Assembly (NCBI GenBank): GCA_016841955.1
Contig: JAENYE010000001.1
Span: forward strand, 248,001-312,000
Length of the DNA stretch: 64,000 nucleotides
Direction: 5' to 3'
Source of the DNA: Methanobacteriota archaeon
GTDB taxonomy: Archaea > Halobacteriota > Methanomicrobia > Methanomicrobiales > Methanoculleaceae
The position numbers were made by a program, and so were the translations under genes. The notes below the pieces were generated by a model. The model was given only the letters and a program-made list of their open reading frames with translations. It made no database searches and was not told where the DNA came from. Position 1 is the first letter of the stretch, and each line of letters begins with the position of its first letter. Positions 34,681 through 42,920 of the stretch are shown piece by piece.

Positions 34681-35317
34681 TGAACGGTTCCAATGGTTGA
34701 ACGGGATCCTTAAAAAGGATTTCTCTCGGCCACGCTTCCGGGATGGCGGCCCGGGAGAGGCCTGAAGAAGAGCACATATTAAATAATAAATAAGGCTATA
34801 CTAATAGCAATAATTAAAATTATTATTCCCTGAAGATGGACAACCGTACCCGACTTTATAGGTTGCATCTTAAAATATATAACCCTACCCAATCCGGGCA
34901 GGATTCCCCCGGATCCGAATACCGGGACCTCTGTTTCCCAAATTCACACAACAGCAGCCGGGAGTAAATGCGGTGTAGTCATATAGTACGCCCCACAAGC
35001 CGGCCGTCGCACCCGGACGTACGGGGCCCGGGAAGGGGGCTGCCTGCACAGACCCCGGATCCGGCGCATCCAAAACGATGGAGGAGGAAGGGCATGCCGG
35101 TTTCCTGCCTTCCTTAACCTGCGCCCTATAGCCCCCGGCCGGGACCGGGGGTCCGATACCCTGCAAACCGGCGCCGCTCAGACAAACGTTCTGGAGCCGC
35201 TCAACGTTGCAACATTTTTCACAACAGGTCCCGGTTACTCCACAGAGTAAAAAACAATACCTGTAAAACCACCCTATGTCAAGTTGATCATCTTTAAACA
35301 CTTACAAATCCGGAATG

Positions 35318-35327
35318 GTTAAATACA
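35318..35327 (+). promoter_or_regulatory. Probable TATA box of fwd operon
   Basis: GTTAAATACA in an A/T-rich block; a start near 35345 would give a leader of about 270 nt before fwdD. Confidence 0.5.
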
Positions 35328-35344
35328 AAACATTACAAGTTATG

Positions 35345-35618
35345 ACAAAGCGATCCGCCCGGTGCTCCGCCCGGATGTTTCGTTTCCCTCAGGCGAGCAG
35401 ACCCTCTGCATTTTGCCCGGTTTTCCGGTGCATCCCGGCCAGCGGGCCCTCGCCGTGTAGGAAGGTCCGGCCTGCCGGGTACGGAATGCCCCGGTAGATC
35501 CCCTCGCAACGCAGGGGAGAGCCCGATAAAGGGCCGTAACCGGGAGCACCATACTCTACGGGGCCGATTCGCCGGAGTTTCGGGAGACCGATCCTACCAA
35601 CCACATTGAGGCAAAACC
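35345..35618 (+). promoter_or_regulatory. Long structured 5' leader of the fwd operon
   Basis: About 274 nt, GC-rich, with several hairpins visible by eye: ATCCG...CGGAT (near 35352-35375), CCCCTCGCAACGCAGGGG (near 35499-35517) and GCCCGATAAAGGGC (near 35521-35534). A GTGTAGGAAGGTCCGGCC stretch sits near 35454. No open reading frame of note. Leaders this long are unusual for archaeal mRNAs and could hold a regulatory RNA. No known riboswitch class was recognised. Confidence 0.4.
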
Positions 35619-36032
35619 ATGGCGAACAGGATTACATTGAACATGATCACCCAGCGCTCCATCGAAGAAGGCGTTGCGATGGAAAAGGGCAAAACGACCC
35701 CGGAATACTTCGAGGCCTGCTCGATCATCGAGATGCACGACGACGACGTCAAAGCGCTCGGCCTGGTCCCGAACCAGCTGGTACGGGTGACGAGTGAATG
35801 CGGAAGCGTGGTCGTCAAGGCCGTCAGGGGGCGTCAATCGCTCTACTCCGGCCTTGCGTTCATCCCGCAGGGCGTCTGGGCAAACCAGGTGGTTCCTCCA
35901 CGGACCCAGGCGACCGGGGAGCCCCAGTACAGCGGCTTTCCCGTGACGGTCGAGCCAGCGAACGGTGAGAAGCGCAAGAGTGCGCTCGAACTCGTCCAGG
36001 GAGCCGTCGGCCTGTGGAGAGGTGATCAATAA
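35619..36032 (+). CDS. fwdD: Formylmethanofuran dehydrogenase subunit D
   Basis: 137-residue subunit with the molybdopterin dinucleotide-binding fold that completes the cofactor site of FwdB. Seen as an N-terminal LNMITQRSIEEGVAMEKGK strand-helix and the LGLVPNQLVRVTSECGSVVV barrel with GVWANQV near residue 88. TGAGG lies 8 nt before ATG. The stop overlaps the start of fwdB by one base (TAATG), indicating coupling. Tungsten (Fwd) versus molybdenum (Fmd) type cannot be told from sequence. Confidence 0.93.
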   Translation: MANRITLNMITQRSIEEGVAMEKGKTTPEYFEACSIIEMHDDDVKALGLVPNQLVRVTSECGSVVVKAVRGRQSLYSGLAFIPQGVWANQVVPPRTQATGEPQYSGFPVTVEPANGEKRKSALELVQGAVGLWRGDQ

Positions 36033-37408
36033 TGCCAAAGAAAGTTGAGAACGTCGGATGCCCTTACTGCGGCGTCTGCTGCGACGACCTTGTCGTGACC
36101 GTATCGGACGACGGAAAGAAGATCCTCGAGGTGGAGAATGCCTGTGCCATCGGCAACCAGATCTTCCACCACGCGACAGGTGGCGAGAGGATCCGGCTCC
36201 CCCGCCTCCGCCAGCCGGACGGCTCCTACAAGGAGATCTCCTACGATGAGGCGGTCGACTACGCCGCGAAAGTGCTCCACAACGCGAAAAAACCCCTGAT
36301 CTACGGGTTCGGATCGACCAACTGCGAGGGCATGGCCGCCGCGGCCAAGGTCGCCGAGAAGGCAGGGGCCGTGCTCGACAACTGCGCGTCAATCTGCCAC
36401 GGGAGCTCGTTCCTCGCTATATTCGACAACGGCTACCCGAGCTGCACCCTCGGTGAGACGAAGAACCGGGCGGACGTCATCGTCTACTGGGGCGCAAACC
36501 CGGCACACGCCCATCCAAGGCACATGTCCCGCTACTCGATCTTCCCACGCGGTTTCTTCACCGGCAAGGGCCACAAGAGCCGCAAGATCATCGTCATAGA
36601 CCCCCGGCACACCGACACCGCCCAGGTGGCGGACATATACCTGCAGGTGAAGCAGGGACACGACTACGAACTCTTCGACGCATTCCGTGCCGTCGTCCGG
36701 GGCCACGAGATCCCGGACGTTGTCGCCGGGATCAAGCGGGAGCAGATCCTTGAGGTTGCCAATATCCTGAAGAAGGCCCGGTTCGGCACCATCTTCTACG
36801 GCATGGGGCTCTGTCATTCCGACGGCCGGAACCACAACGTGGACATCGCCATCAGCCTGACCCGCGACCTCAACGACTTCACCAAGTGGACGATCATGGC
36901 GATGCGGGGCCACTACAACATCACCGGACCGGGCGCGGTCTGGTCATGGCAGTACGGGTACCCCTACTGTCTGGACCTGACGAAAAGGGACATCGCCCAC
37001 ATGAACCCCGGCGAGACGAGCTCCGTCGATCTGGCGATGCGGGACGAGGTGGACGCCTTCTTCAACGTCGGGACCGATGCCGGCGCCCACTTCCCGATCG
37101 ACGCTGTCAAACACCTCAAAAAGCACCCCTGGATCACCGTCGACCCGAACATCTGCATGGCAAGCGAGATCTCCGACCTCCACATCCCGGTGGGAATCGT
37201 CGGGGTCGAGGTCCCGGGCATCGTCTATCGGATGGACAACGTTCCGATCCAGTACCGCAAGGTCATCGACCCGCCCGAGGGGGTCATCAGCGACGAGGAG
37301 CTCTTCGAGCGGATCCACAAGAGGCTCTGCGAACTGGAAGCAGAGGAGGCCGCAAAAGGGCAGGTAAAGGCTGCGCCGGAAGGTGTCCGCGCGGAGAGTG
37401 AACCATGA
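36032..37408 (+). CDS. fwdB: Formylmethanofuran dehydrogenase subunit B (catalytic, W/Mo-pterin)
   Basis: 458-residue subunit that reduces CO2 to formate at a tungsten- or molybdenum-bis-pterin site. GCPYCGVCCDDL (residues ~9-20) binds a [4Fe-4S] cluster; the metal-ligand cysteine is in LDNCASICHGSS near residue 117-128; it is Cys, not selenocysteine. Further family motifs: YWGANPAHAHPRH and GMGLCHSDGRNHN. The C-terminal ~20 residues are acidic/Ala-rich. ATG overlaps the fwdD stop, and its stop overlaps fwdA (ATGA), so the operon is tightly coupled. Confidence 0.97.
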   Translation: MPKKVENVGCPYCGVCCDDLVVTVSDDGKKILEVENACAIGNQIFHHATGGERIRLPRLRQPDGSYKEISYDEAVDYAAKVLHNAKKPLIYGFGSTNCEGMAAAAKVAEKAGAVLDNCASICHGSSFLAIFDNGYPSCTLGETKNRADVIVYWGANPAHAHPRHMSRYSIFPRGFFTGKGHKSRKIIVIDPRHTDTAQVADIYLQVKQGHDYELFDAFRAVVRGHEIPDVVAGIKREQILEVANILKKARFGTIFYGMGLCHSDGRNHNVDIAISLTRDLNDFTKWTIMAMRGHYNITGPGAVWSWQYGYPYCLDLTKRDIAHMNPGETSSVDLAMRDEVDAFFNVGTDAGAHFPIDAVKHLKKHPWITVDPNICMASEISDLHIPVGIVGVEVPGIVYRMDNVPIQYRKVIDPPEGVISDEELFERIHKRLCELEAEEAAKGQVKAAPEGVRAESEP

Positions 37409-39111
37409 GCGAACTGCTGATCAAGAACGGGTTCGTCTTTGACCCCCTGCAGGGGATCAAGGGCGACCGGATGGATATCGGGGTCAAGGACGGCAGGATC
37501 GTCGAGGCGGGCGCTCTTGCGAACCCGAAGACGATCGACGCCGCCGGCATGACCGTGATGGCGGGCGGCGTCGATATCCACTCCCACGTGGTCGGGCCGA
37601 AGGTGAACGTCGGCCGGCTCTTCCGCCCGGAGGACAAACTCTTCAAGAGTCCCCTGAAACGATGCAACCGCATGGAGATGGGCTTCTCCGTTCCCTCCAC
37701 GTTCAAGACCGGCTACGACTATGCGCGGATGGGTTACGTCTTCGTCAACGAGGCGGCGATGCCCCCGCTCCACTCCCCGCACGTCCACGAAGAGATCCGG
37801 GATACCCCGATCATCGACAACGCCGCGATGCCGGTCTTCGGGAACAACTGGTTCACCCTTGAATACCTCAAGAACAACGAGATCGAGAACAACGCCGCGT
37901 ATACCGCCTGGCTCCTCCGGGCAACCCGCGGGTTCGGCATCAAGGTCGTCAACCCCGGCGGATCCGAAGCCTGGGGATGGGGGCTGAACTGCGAGCACAT
38001 CCACGACCCGGTTCCGTACTTCGATATCGCCCCGGCAGAGATCGTGAAGGGCCTCATCGAGACGAACGAATACCTCGGCCTCCCCCACTCGGTGCACCTG
38101 CACTGCAACAACCTCGGAAACCCGGGCAACTACACCGACACCCTCGACTCGCTCAGGCTCGCCGAGGGCTACGCCCCGAAGAACGAATTCGGCCGGGAGC
38201 AGGTGATGCACGTCACGCACCTCCAGTTCCACGCCTACGGCGGCGACTCCTGGAAAAACGTGGAATCCAGAACAAAAGAGATCATGGATTACGTGAACGC
38301 CCACGACAACATCACTGTCGACATGGGCCAGGTGACCCTCGACGAGACCACCACCATGACCGCCGACGGACCGTTCGAGCACCACCTGCGCGCCGGCAAC
38401 AACCTGAAATGGGCGAACGTGGACGTGGAGCTCGAGACCGCCGCGGGTGTCGTACCCTACGTCTACAGCCCGAAAATCAAGGCCAGCACCGTCCAGTGGG
38501 CCGTCGGTCTGGAGATCGCCCTCATGTCCAAAGACCTGATGCGGACGTTCCTCACCACCGACCACCCGAACGCCGGGCCGTTCACCCGCTACCCCCGTGT
38601 CATCACCTGGCTGATGAGCCGGGCGGCGCGTGACGCGACCATGAAGACGTTCAAGTGGCTGGATCGGACGATCGAATCCACCTCGATAGACGGTATCGAC
38701 CGCGAACTCGGCCTCTACGAGATCGCGCAGATGACCCGGGCAGGACCCGCAAAGGCGCTCGGCGTCAGCAACATCTACGGCGGGCTTGCTCCCGGCATGG
38801 ATGCCGATGTCGCCGTCTACGCTCTCGACCCCGAGAGTATGCCCTCCGACCCGGCAGAGATCGAGAAGGTTTTCGGCCGGTGCGCCTGGCTGGTCAAGGA
38901 CGGCGTCGTGACCGTCCGGGACGGCGAGGTCGTCGCAGAGCCCGCAAAGCGGACCGTCTGGGTCGACGTGAAGGTCCCGGAGAACGCGCAGGTGCAGAGG
39001 GACATCTACGAGCACTTCCTCAGGCACTACAGCGTGAAACTCGACAATTACTCGCTCTTCGAGGAACACCTCCATAACCCGCGGGTGATCGAGGTCGATA
39101 CGACACAATGA
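37405..39111 (+). CDS. fwdA: Formylmethanofuran dehydrogenase subunit A (amidohydrolase)
   Basis: 568-residue amidohydrolase-fold subunit with a binuclear metal site that condenses the formate made by FwdB with methanofuran. Metal ligands: GGVDIHSHVVGPKV (H-x-H, residues ~54-57), a Lys-containing KVVNPGG region, LPHSVHLHCNN and VMHVTHLQFHAYGG. Full length. It begins in an ATGA overlap with fwdB, and fwdC follows 13 bp downstream. Confidence 0.97.
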   Translation: MSELLIKNGFVFDPLQGIKGDRMDIGVKDGRIVEAGALANPKTIDAAGMTVMAGGVDIHSHVVGPKVNVGRLFRPEDKLFKSPLKRCNRMEMGFSVPSTFKTGYDYARMGYVFVNEAAMPPLHSPHVHEEIRDTPIIDNAAMPVFGNNWFTLEYLKNNEIENNAAYTAWLLRATRGFGIKVVNPGGSEAWGWGLNCEHIHDPVPYFDIAPAEIVKGLIETNEYLGLPHSVHLHCNNLGNPGNYTDTLDSLRLAEGYAPKNEFGREQVMHVTHLQFHAYGGDSWKNVESRTKEIMDYVNAHDNITVDMGQVTLDETTTMTADGPFEHHLRAGNNLKWANVDVELETAAGVVPYVYSPKIKASTVQWAVGLEIALMSKDLMRTFLTTDHPNAGPFTRYPRVITWLMSRAARDATMKTFKWLDRTIESTSIDGIDRELGLYEIAQMTRAGPAKALGVSNIYGGLAPGMDADVAVYALDPESMPSDPAEIEKVFGRCAWLVKDGVVTVRDGEVVAEPAKRTVWVDVKVPENAQVQRDIYEHFLRHYSVKLDNYSLFEEHLHNPRVIEVDTTQ

Positions 39112-39124
39112 GGTGATAAGAAGC

Positions 39125-39925
39125 ATGAAGACAGTAACCCTCACCCTGACCAACCCCTCCGAACTCTTTCTTGAGGGGCAGAACATCACCCCGGACAACT
39201 TCGCAGGCAAAAAGGCCGCCGAGATCGCCGCCCTCGACGTCTGGGAAGGCAAACAGAAGAGCCCGCTCGGGAAGTACTTCTCCGTTGAGGGCGACGGCGG
39301 AGCGACAGCGGCCGAGACGAAGATCGTCCTCCGTGGGGACTGCACCCGCACAAAAAGGATCGGTCAGCAGATGACCGCAGGCGAGATCGTCATCGAAGGC
39401 AGTGCCGATATGTACATCGGCGGCTGGATGAAGGGCGGGAAGATCCACGTGAAAGGAAACGTCGACTCGTTCTGCGGCATCGGGATGGAAGGCGGCGAGC
39501 TGCTCGTCGACGGGAACGCCGGAAGCCACCTGGGCTCATCGCCTCGCGGCGAGTGGCGCGGCATGCAGGGCGGGATGATCCGGGTCGCCGGGAGCGTCGG
39601 CAACGATACCGCCACGTTCATCAACGGCGGGACGATCGTCATCGGCGGCGATGCGGACATTCACGTCTCCACCCACGGCGAAGGGGGCACCGTCGTCGTC
39701 AAGGGGAACGCCAAGGGCCGTGTCGGCGGGCAGATGGTGAAAGGCGACATCTACGTCTACGGGACGATCGAGAACCCGCTCCCGGGATTCCAGATGGTCG
39801 GCGAGGTAGAGCAGGAGGTCGACGGTGAGAAGGCCCGCTTCGTCCACCATATCGGGGACCTCGGCGAACGCCACCCGGTCTCCAGAGGCAAGACGGTGTA
39901 TGCAAACCTCTACACCAGAATCTAA
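39125..39925 (+). CDS. fwdC: Formylmethanofuran dehydrogenase subunit C
   Basis: 266-residue subunit with a right-handed beta-helix built from about seven repeats of the G-x-I-x-V-x-G-x-(A/V)-x-x-x-(V/L)-G type (GEIVIEGSADMYIGGWMKGG, GELLVDGNAGSHLG and so on), homologous to the C-terminal domain of glutamate synthase; it holds FwdA and FwdB together. GAGGTGA 8 nt before ATG 39125 sets the start. A T-tract (ACTTTTTTCTC) directly after the stop probably terminates the operon. FwdE, F and G are not encoded here. Confidence 0.96.
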   Translation: MKTVTLTLTNPSELFLEGQNITPDNFAGKKAAEIAALDVWEGKQKSPLGKYFSVEGDGGATAAETKIVLRGDCTRTKRIGQQMTAGEIVIEGSADMYIGGWMKGGKIHVKGNVDSFCGIGMEGGELLVDGNAGSHLGSSPRGEWRGMQGGMIRVAGSVGNDTATFINGGTIVIGGDADIHVSTHGEGGTVVVKGNAKGRVGGQMVKGDIYVYGTIENPLPGFQMVGEVEQEVDGEKARFVHHIGDLGERHPVSRGKTVYANLYTRI

Positions 39926-39936
39926 CTTTTTTCTCT
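39925..39936 (+). terminator. T-tract after fwdC
   Basis: ACTTTTTTCTCT immediately follows the fwdC stop; archaeal RNA polymerase commonly terminates at such T-runs. Confidence 0.5.
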
Positions 39937-39988
39937 GCGCGAGAGTGGCGGGCTCATCGGGAACAGGCGACGAGGCGGGAATAACGCT

Positions 39989-41254
39989 ATGGTGAGGAGA
40001 CGCCTCGCGTCAAAACCGCTTGCAGAAGTCCGGGAGACGATGCGGTCCACCTTCCCGTGCCCTGACCGGACTATCCGGGTCCCGGTGGCCGGGGCGGCCG
40101 GCCGGGTGACGGCGGGGCCCGTTTACTCACCGTTGACGGTCCCGGCAACGGACATCGCAGCACGAGACGGCTTTGCCGTCATGAGCAGCGAGACCCTCGG
40201 GGCAGGCAGCAAGACGAGGGTCCCGCTCCGGAACCCTCACCGGGTGAATACCGGGAACGCGATCCCTCCCGGCTGCGATGCGGTCGTCATGATCGAGGAC
40301 GTCATCGGGAGAGACGGTGCCTGGAGCACCGGGAAGGCCGTGCTGCCCGGAGAATGGATACATCCCGCCGGCACCGAGATCCGGCAGGGAGAGCTGATCC
40401 TCCCGGCCGGCCACCCGATACGCCCCTGCGATATCGGGGCGCTCCTCACCTACGGGATCACCGGGGTGGACGTGCGGGATGTGAAGGTCGGCCTCATCCC
40501 GACGGGGAGCGAACTGGTCCCGGCGGGCGGGCGCCCGGGGCCCGGGCAGGCGATCGAGAGCAACACCGCCGTTGCGGCGGCACTGCTCGGCGAGGCCGGC
40601 GCCGCCTGCACCCGCTACGGAATCGTCCGCGACGACCCACGGCCTCTCAGGCAGGCAATCCGGAGGGGCATCCGGGAGAACGACCTGCTCCTGGTCTCAG
40701 CCGGGTCATCGGCAGGCACCCGGGACTTCACCGCGGCCGTCATCGGCGACCTCGGCGAGGTGCTCGTCCACGGCATCGCGATGAAACCCGGAGAACCAGC
40801 GATCATAGGCCGGATCGACGGCAAACCAGTCGTCGGGCTCCCGGGCTACCCGATAGCCGCCCTGACGGCCGTACGGGAACTCGCCCTCCCCCTGCTCGCG
40901 GCGTGGGGGTTCTGCCCCCGGCCGGCGGAGCGCCTCCGTGCCCGGCTCGCCGGGACGGTCGCGGCAGAGCCCGGCTATGACGAGTTCGTCCTCCTCGCCG
41001 TCTCCCGGGCCGGCGACCGGTACATCGCCACCCCCCTGCCCCGGGGAGCACGGACGCAGATGGCGGCGGTGCGTGCAAGCGCCTACCTGCACGTCCCCGC
41101 AGGCACCGGCAGCATCCGCGATGGGACGGAGGTCGAAGTCCTGCTGACCGGGCCGCGCTGGATGATCCGGGAGTCGGTTGAAAGTCGCGAACCTGCATCG
41201 GGATGCCGGATACGGGAAAGAGAAGCGGCATCCCCGCTGAAAGACGGTTCCTGA
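39989..41254 (+). CDS. moeA: Molybdopterin molybdenumtransferase MoeA
   Basis: 421-residue enzyme that inserts molybdate or tungstate into activated molybdopterin. Motifs in order: ATDIAARDGFAVMSS (usually S-A-M-D-G-Y-A), VNTGNAIPPGCDAVVMIED, VGLIPTGSELVPAG, LLLVSAGSSAGTRDFT, and GLPGYPIAA. The N-terminal domains and C-terminal beta domain are complete. It follows fwdC by 63 bp on the same strand and fits as the cofactor maturation enzyme for Fwd. The last ~35 residues are charged and may be unstructured. Confidence 0.93.
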   Translation: MVRRRLASKPLAEVRETMRSTFPCPDRTIRVPVAGAAGRVTAGPVYSPLTVPATDIAARDGFAVMSSETLGAGSKTRVPLRNPHRVNTGNAIPPGCDAVVMIEDVIGRDGAWSTGKAVLPGEWIHPAGTEIRQGELILPAGHPIRPCDIGALLTYGITGVDVRDVKVGLIPTGSELVPAGGRPGPGQAIESNTAVAAALLGEAGAACTRYGIVRDDPRPLRQAIRRGIRENDLLLVSAGSSAGTRDFTAAVIGDLGEVLVHGIAMKPGEPAIIGRIDGKPVVGLPGYPIAALTAVRELALPLLAAWGFCPRPAERLRARLAGTVAAEPGYDEFVLLAVSRAGDRYIATPLPRGARTQMAAVRASAYLHVPAGTGSIRDGTEVEVLLTGPRWMIRESVESREPASGCRIREREAASPLKDGS

Positions 41255-41267
41255 CGGAGCCTCACTG

Positions 41268-42017
41268 TCACTCCTCGCTCTCGCAGGTCTTCATCAGGGC
41301 GCGGATGCGGGCCTCGAGGTCCGGGAGCTGCTCCTGGTACTCGCGTGCGAGCAGGAACGTCCGAACGGCGTCGCCCATTCCCCGGTGGGCGCCGAGGAAG
41401 TGACGGTACTCCCGGGGGACGGAATACCGGAAGTGCGTCGATGCGACGGTGGAGCCGTCGACAGAAAAGTCGATGAGCCGGACAAGACGATCGAGGGAGA
41501 GGACCTGTTTCATCTTAAAGTGCCGCCGGATCTCCCGCTGGAGATCGACCAGCATACACCCGTCGAGCGAGACGTTTGCAGTCCGGAAGGCCTTTTTCTC
41601 CATAGCCGCAGCAAAGACGACTATCGCCGGGATATCCCCTGCCGAGATGACCGATTCCATGAAGAGCCGGAGACCGGTGAACGCTTTTTGCGCCGTCGCC
41701 TCTGCCGCCGGGACCGCGCCGTCGGGGACCCGGAAGGAGTGGTCGTAGATCATCCCATACTCGCCGCGGGCCATGTTCGCCACGGTCGTCGCGACACCGA
41801 CGGTTTTCCCGCACGCGTCGGTCACCTTCTTCCAGATCTCGACATCGATGTCGTACCGGAACTGCTCCCCGGCGTAGCGGACGCTGTCATCCTCCGGCCG
41901 GTGGACGACCGCACCGATCTCGATCGGCATCATAACCGCACGGCAGGTGCCGTAGACGTAACCGAACTCGATGTCCAGGTAGACGTGCCTGCCCGCCTCG
42001 CCTGTTGCGGACTGCAT
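41268..42017 (-). CDS. DnaQ-like (DEDDh) exonuclease-fold protein, divergent
   Basis: 249-residue protein that I read as a ribonuclease H-like 3'-5' exonuclease fold. HVYLDIEFGYVYG gives a D-x-E motif I, MMPIEIGAVVHRPED the second strand, and HFLGAHRGMGDAVRTFLL the H-x4-D motif III of DEDDh enzymes. The middle acidic motif II is less clear (near FRVPDGAVPAAEA or later). The protein could be a real nuclease or a degenerate one. It is divergent from the RNase III gene (starts 125 bp apart). The gene is convergent with moeA, 13 bp apart. Confidence 0.6.
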   Translation of the reverse strand: MQSATGEAGRHVYLDIEFGYVYGTCRAVMMPIEIGAVVHRPEDDSVRYAGEQFRYDIDVEIWKKVTDACGKTVGVATTVANMARGEYGMIYDHSFRVPDGAVPAAEATAQKAFTGLRLFMESVISAGDIPAIVVFAAAMEKKAFRTANVSLDGCMLVDLQREIRRHFKMKQVLSLDRLVRLIDFSVDGSTVASTHFRYSVPREYRHFLGAHRGMGDAVRTFLLAREYQEQLPDLEARIRALMKTCESEE

Positions 42018-42142
42018 TACAAAAGAGTTCTCTCCCCCGACGACGAAAAGGTTTCCCGGCCTCCTCTTTCCGGCAAAGGTTTATCCGGCAGGAAGAAAGC
42101 CATTCTATAGAAAAGCGGCAGGAGACCCTGCACCCGAAGACC

Positions 42143-42919
42143 ATGAGACTCTCCACCATCTGGAAAAAACTTTGTAACGGGGCCCCTCTCAGGCAAAAAC
42201 CCCCCGGACGCCCGGAGCCCGTCGGCCGCGACCGTGAGGCGGAAGTGCGTGCGCTCCTCGCCCGCCCACCGTTCGGGATCCGCGACGTCGCCGATGCCGC
42301 CCTCCCCCTCTACGACCGGGCACTAACCCACAGGTCGTACGCGAACAGTGGGGAGTACCCGGTAGAGGTGATCGACGACAACGAGCGGCTCGAGTTTCTC
42401 GGGAACTACATCCTTGACTTCATCATCGCCGACCACCTCTACGGCGAGTACGACCTCCCGCCGGGGGAGATGAACCGGAGGCTCCAGGTGACCCGGAACA
42501 CGAAACTCGCCGAGATCGTGCGCGGGCAGGGCCTCGGCATCGACGGCGTCATCAGGCGGCGGGGACAGGCGCTGACCGACTCGATCATCGCCGACGCTTT
42601 CGAGGCCCTGATCGGCGCCATCTATCTCGACCGCGGCCTCACCGTGGCCCGGGAGGTGGTGCTCGCGATCTTTGAAGAAGAGATCGCGGAATGCGACGTC
42701 CACCGGAACTACCGGGGACGGCTCCAGGAGTACGTCGCCCGGGAGAACCTCGGCGAACTCGAGTACGCCTTCCGCCAGACCGGACCCGGGAGCTCCCCGG
42801 TCTGGGCCGCCCGGGTGGCCGTCGGGGGGACCCCCCTCGGCGAAGGAGAGGGACAGACCAAACAGGGGGCGGCGATGCTCGCGGCAAAAGAGGCGCTCGG
42901 CCGCCTCAGGGGGGAGTGA
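42143..42919 (+). CDS. rnc: Ribonuclease III homologue with dsRNA-binding domain
   Basis: 258-residue protein of the bacterial-type RNase III family. The endonuclease domain spans ~35-185 with the signature NERLEFLGNYILDF (residues 80-93) and DAFEALIGAIYLD (151-163). Of the four catalytic acidic residues, Glu84, Asp151 and Glu154 are kept but the signature Asp after LG is Asn88. A dsRNA-binding domain follows (residues ~190-258; NYRGRLQEYVARENLG, then GGAKMLAAKEAL-like GAAMLAAKEALGRL). The start ATG 42143 follows a TATA-like GGTTTATCC near 42079. The next gene starts 1 bp after the stop, so they are probably co-transcribed. Confidence 0.88.
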   Translation: MRLSTIWKKLCNGAPLRQKPPGRPEPVGRDREAEVRALLARPPFGIRDVADAALPLYDRALTHRSYANSGEYPVEVIDDNERLEFLGNYILDFIIADHLYGEYDLPPGEMNRRLQVTRNTKLAEIVRGQGLGIDGVIRRRGQALTDSIIADAFEALIGAIYLDRGLTVAREVVLAIFEEEIAECDVHRNYRGRLQEYVARENLGELEYAFRQTGPGSSPVWAARVAVGGTPLGEGEGQTKQGAAMLAAKEALGRLRGE

Positions 42920-42920
42920 G

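Larger units (their letters stand above)
34457..35618. other. 1.16-kb divergent control region between mcr and fwd operons
   Basis: It contains no convincing coding frame. From left: mcr leader and A/T-rich promoter block (34457-34690), an A/T-rich stretch with many TATA-like words (34760-34890), a GC-rich segment with several strong hairpins (34900-35180, for example CCCCCGG...CCGGGGG near 35132 and GGAAGG...CCTTCC near 35087), a second A/T-rich promoter block (35200-35340), and the fwd leader (35345-35618). Confidence 0.7.

Noticed and set aside
35030-35060. GGGCCCGGGAAGGGGGCTGCC segment resembling SRP RNA helix 8
   Set aside because: The invariant AGCAG/GCAG side of the symmetric loop is missing and flanking helices of archaeal SRP RNA were not found.
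34885-35301. 138-residue minus-strand frame rich in Cys in the mcr-fwd gap
   Set aside because: GTG start without Shine-Dalgarno, composition unlike neighbours, frame crosses strong hairpins and A/T-rich promoter blocks; no domain pattern.
35345-35618. Possible RNase P RNA (GGAAGGTCC near 35460 recalls the GAGGAAAGTCC core)
   Set aside because: The matching downstream conserved core (ACAGAAA-type region) is absent and the segment is too short.
37225-39351. 708-residue minus-strand frame opposite fwdA
   Set aside because: Shadow of fwdA, which is full length with intact metal ligands.
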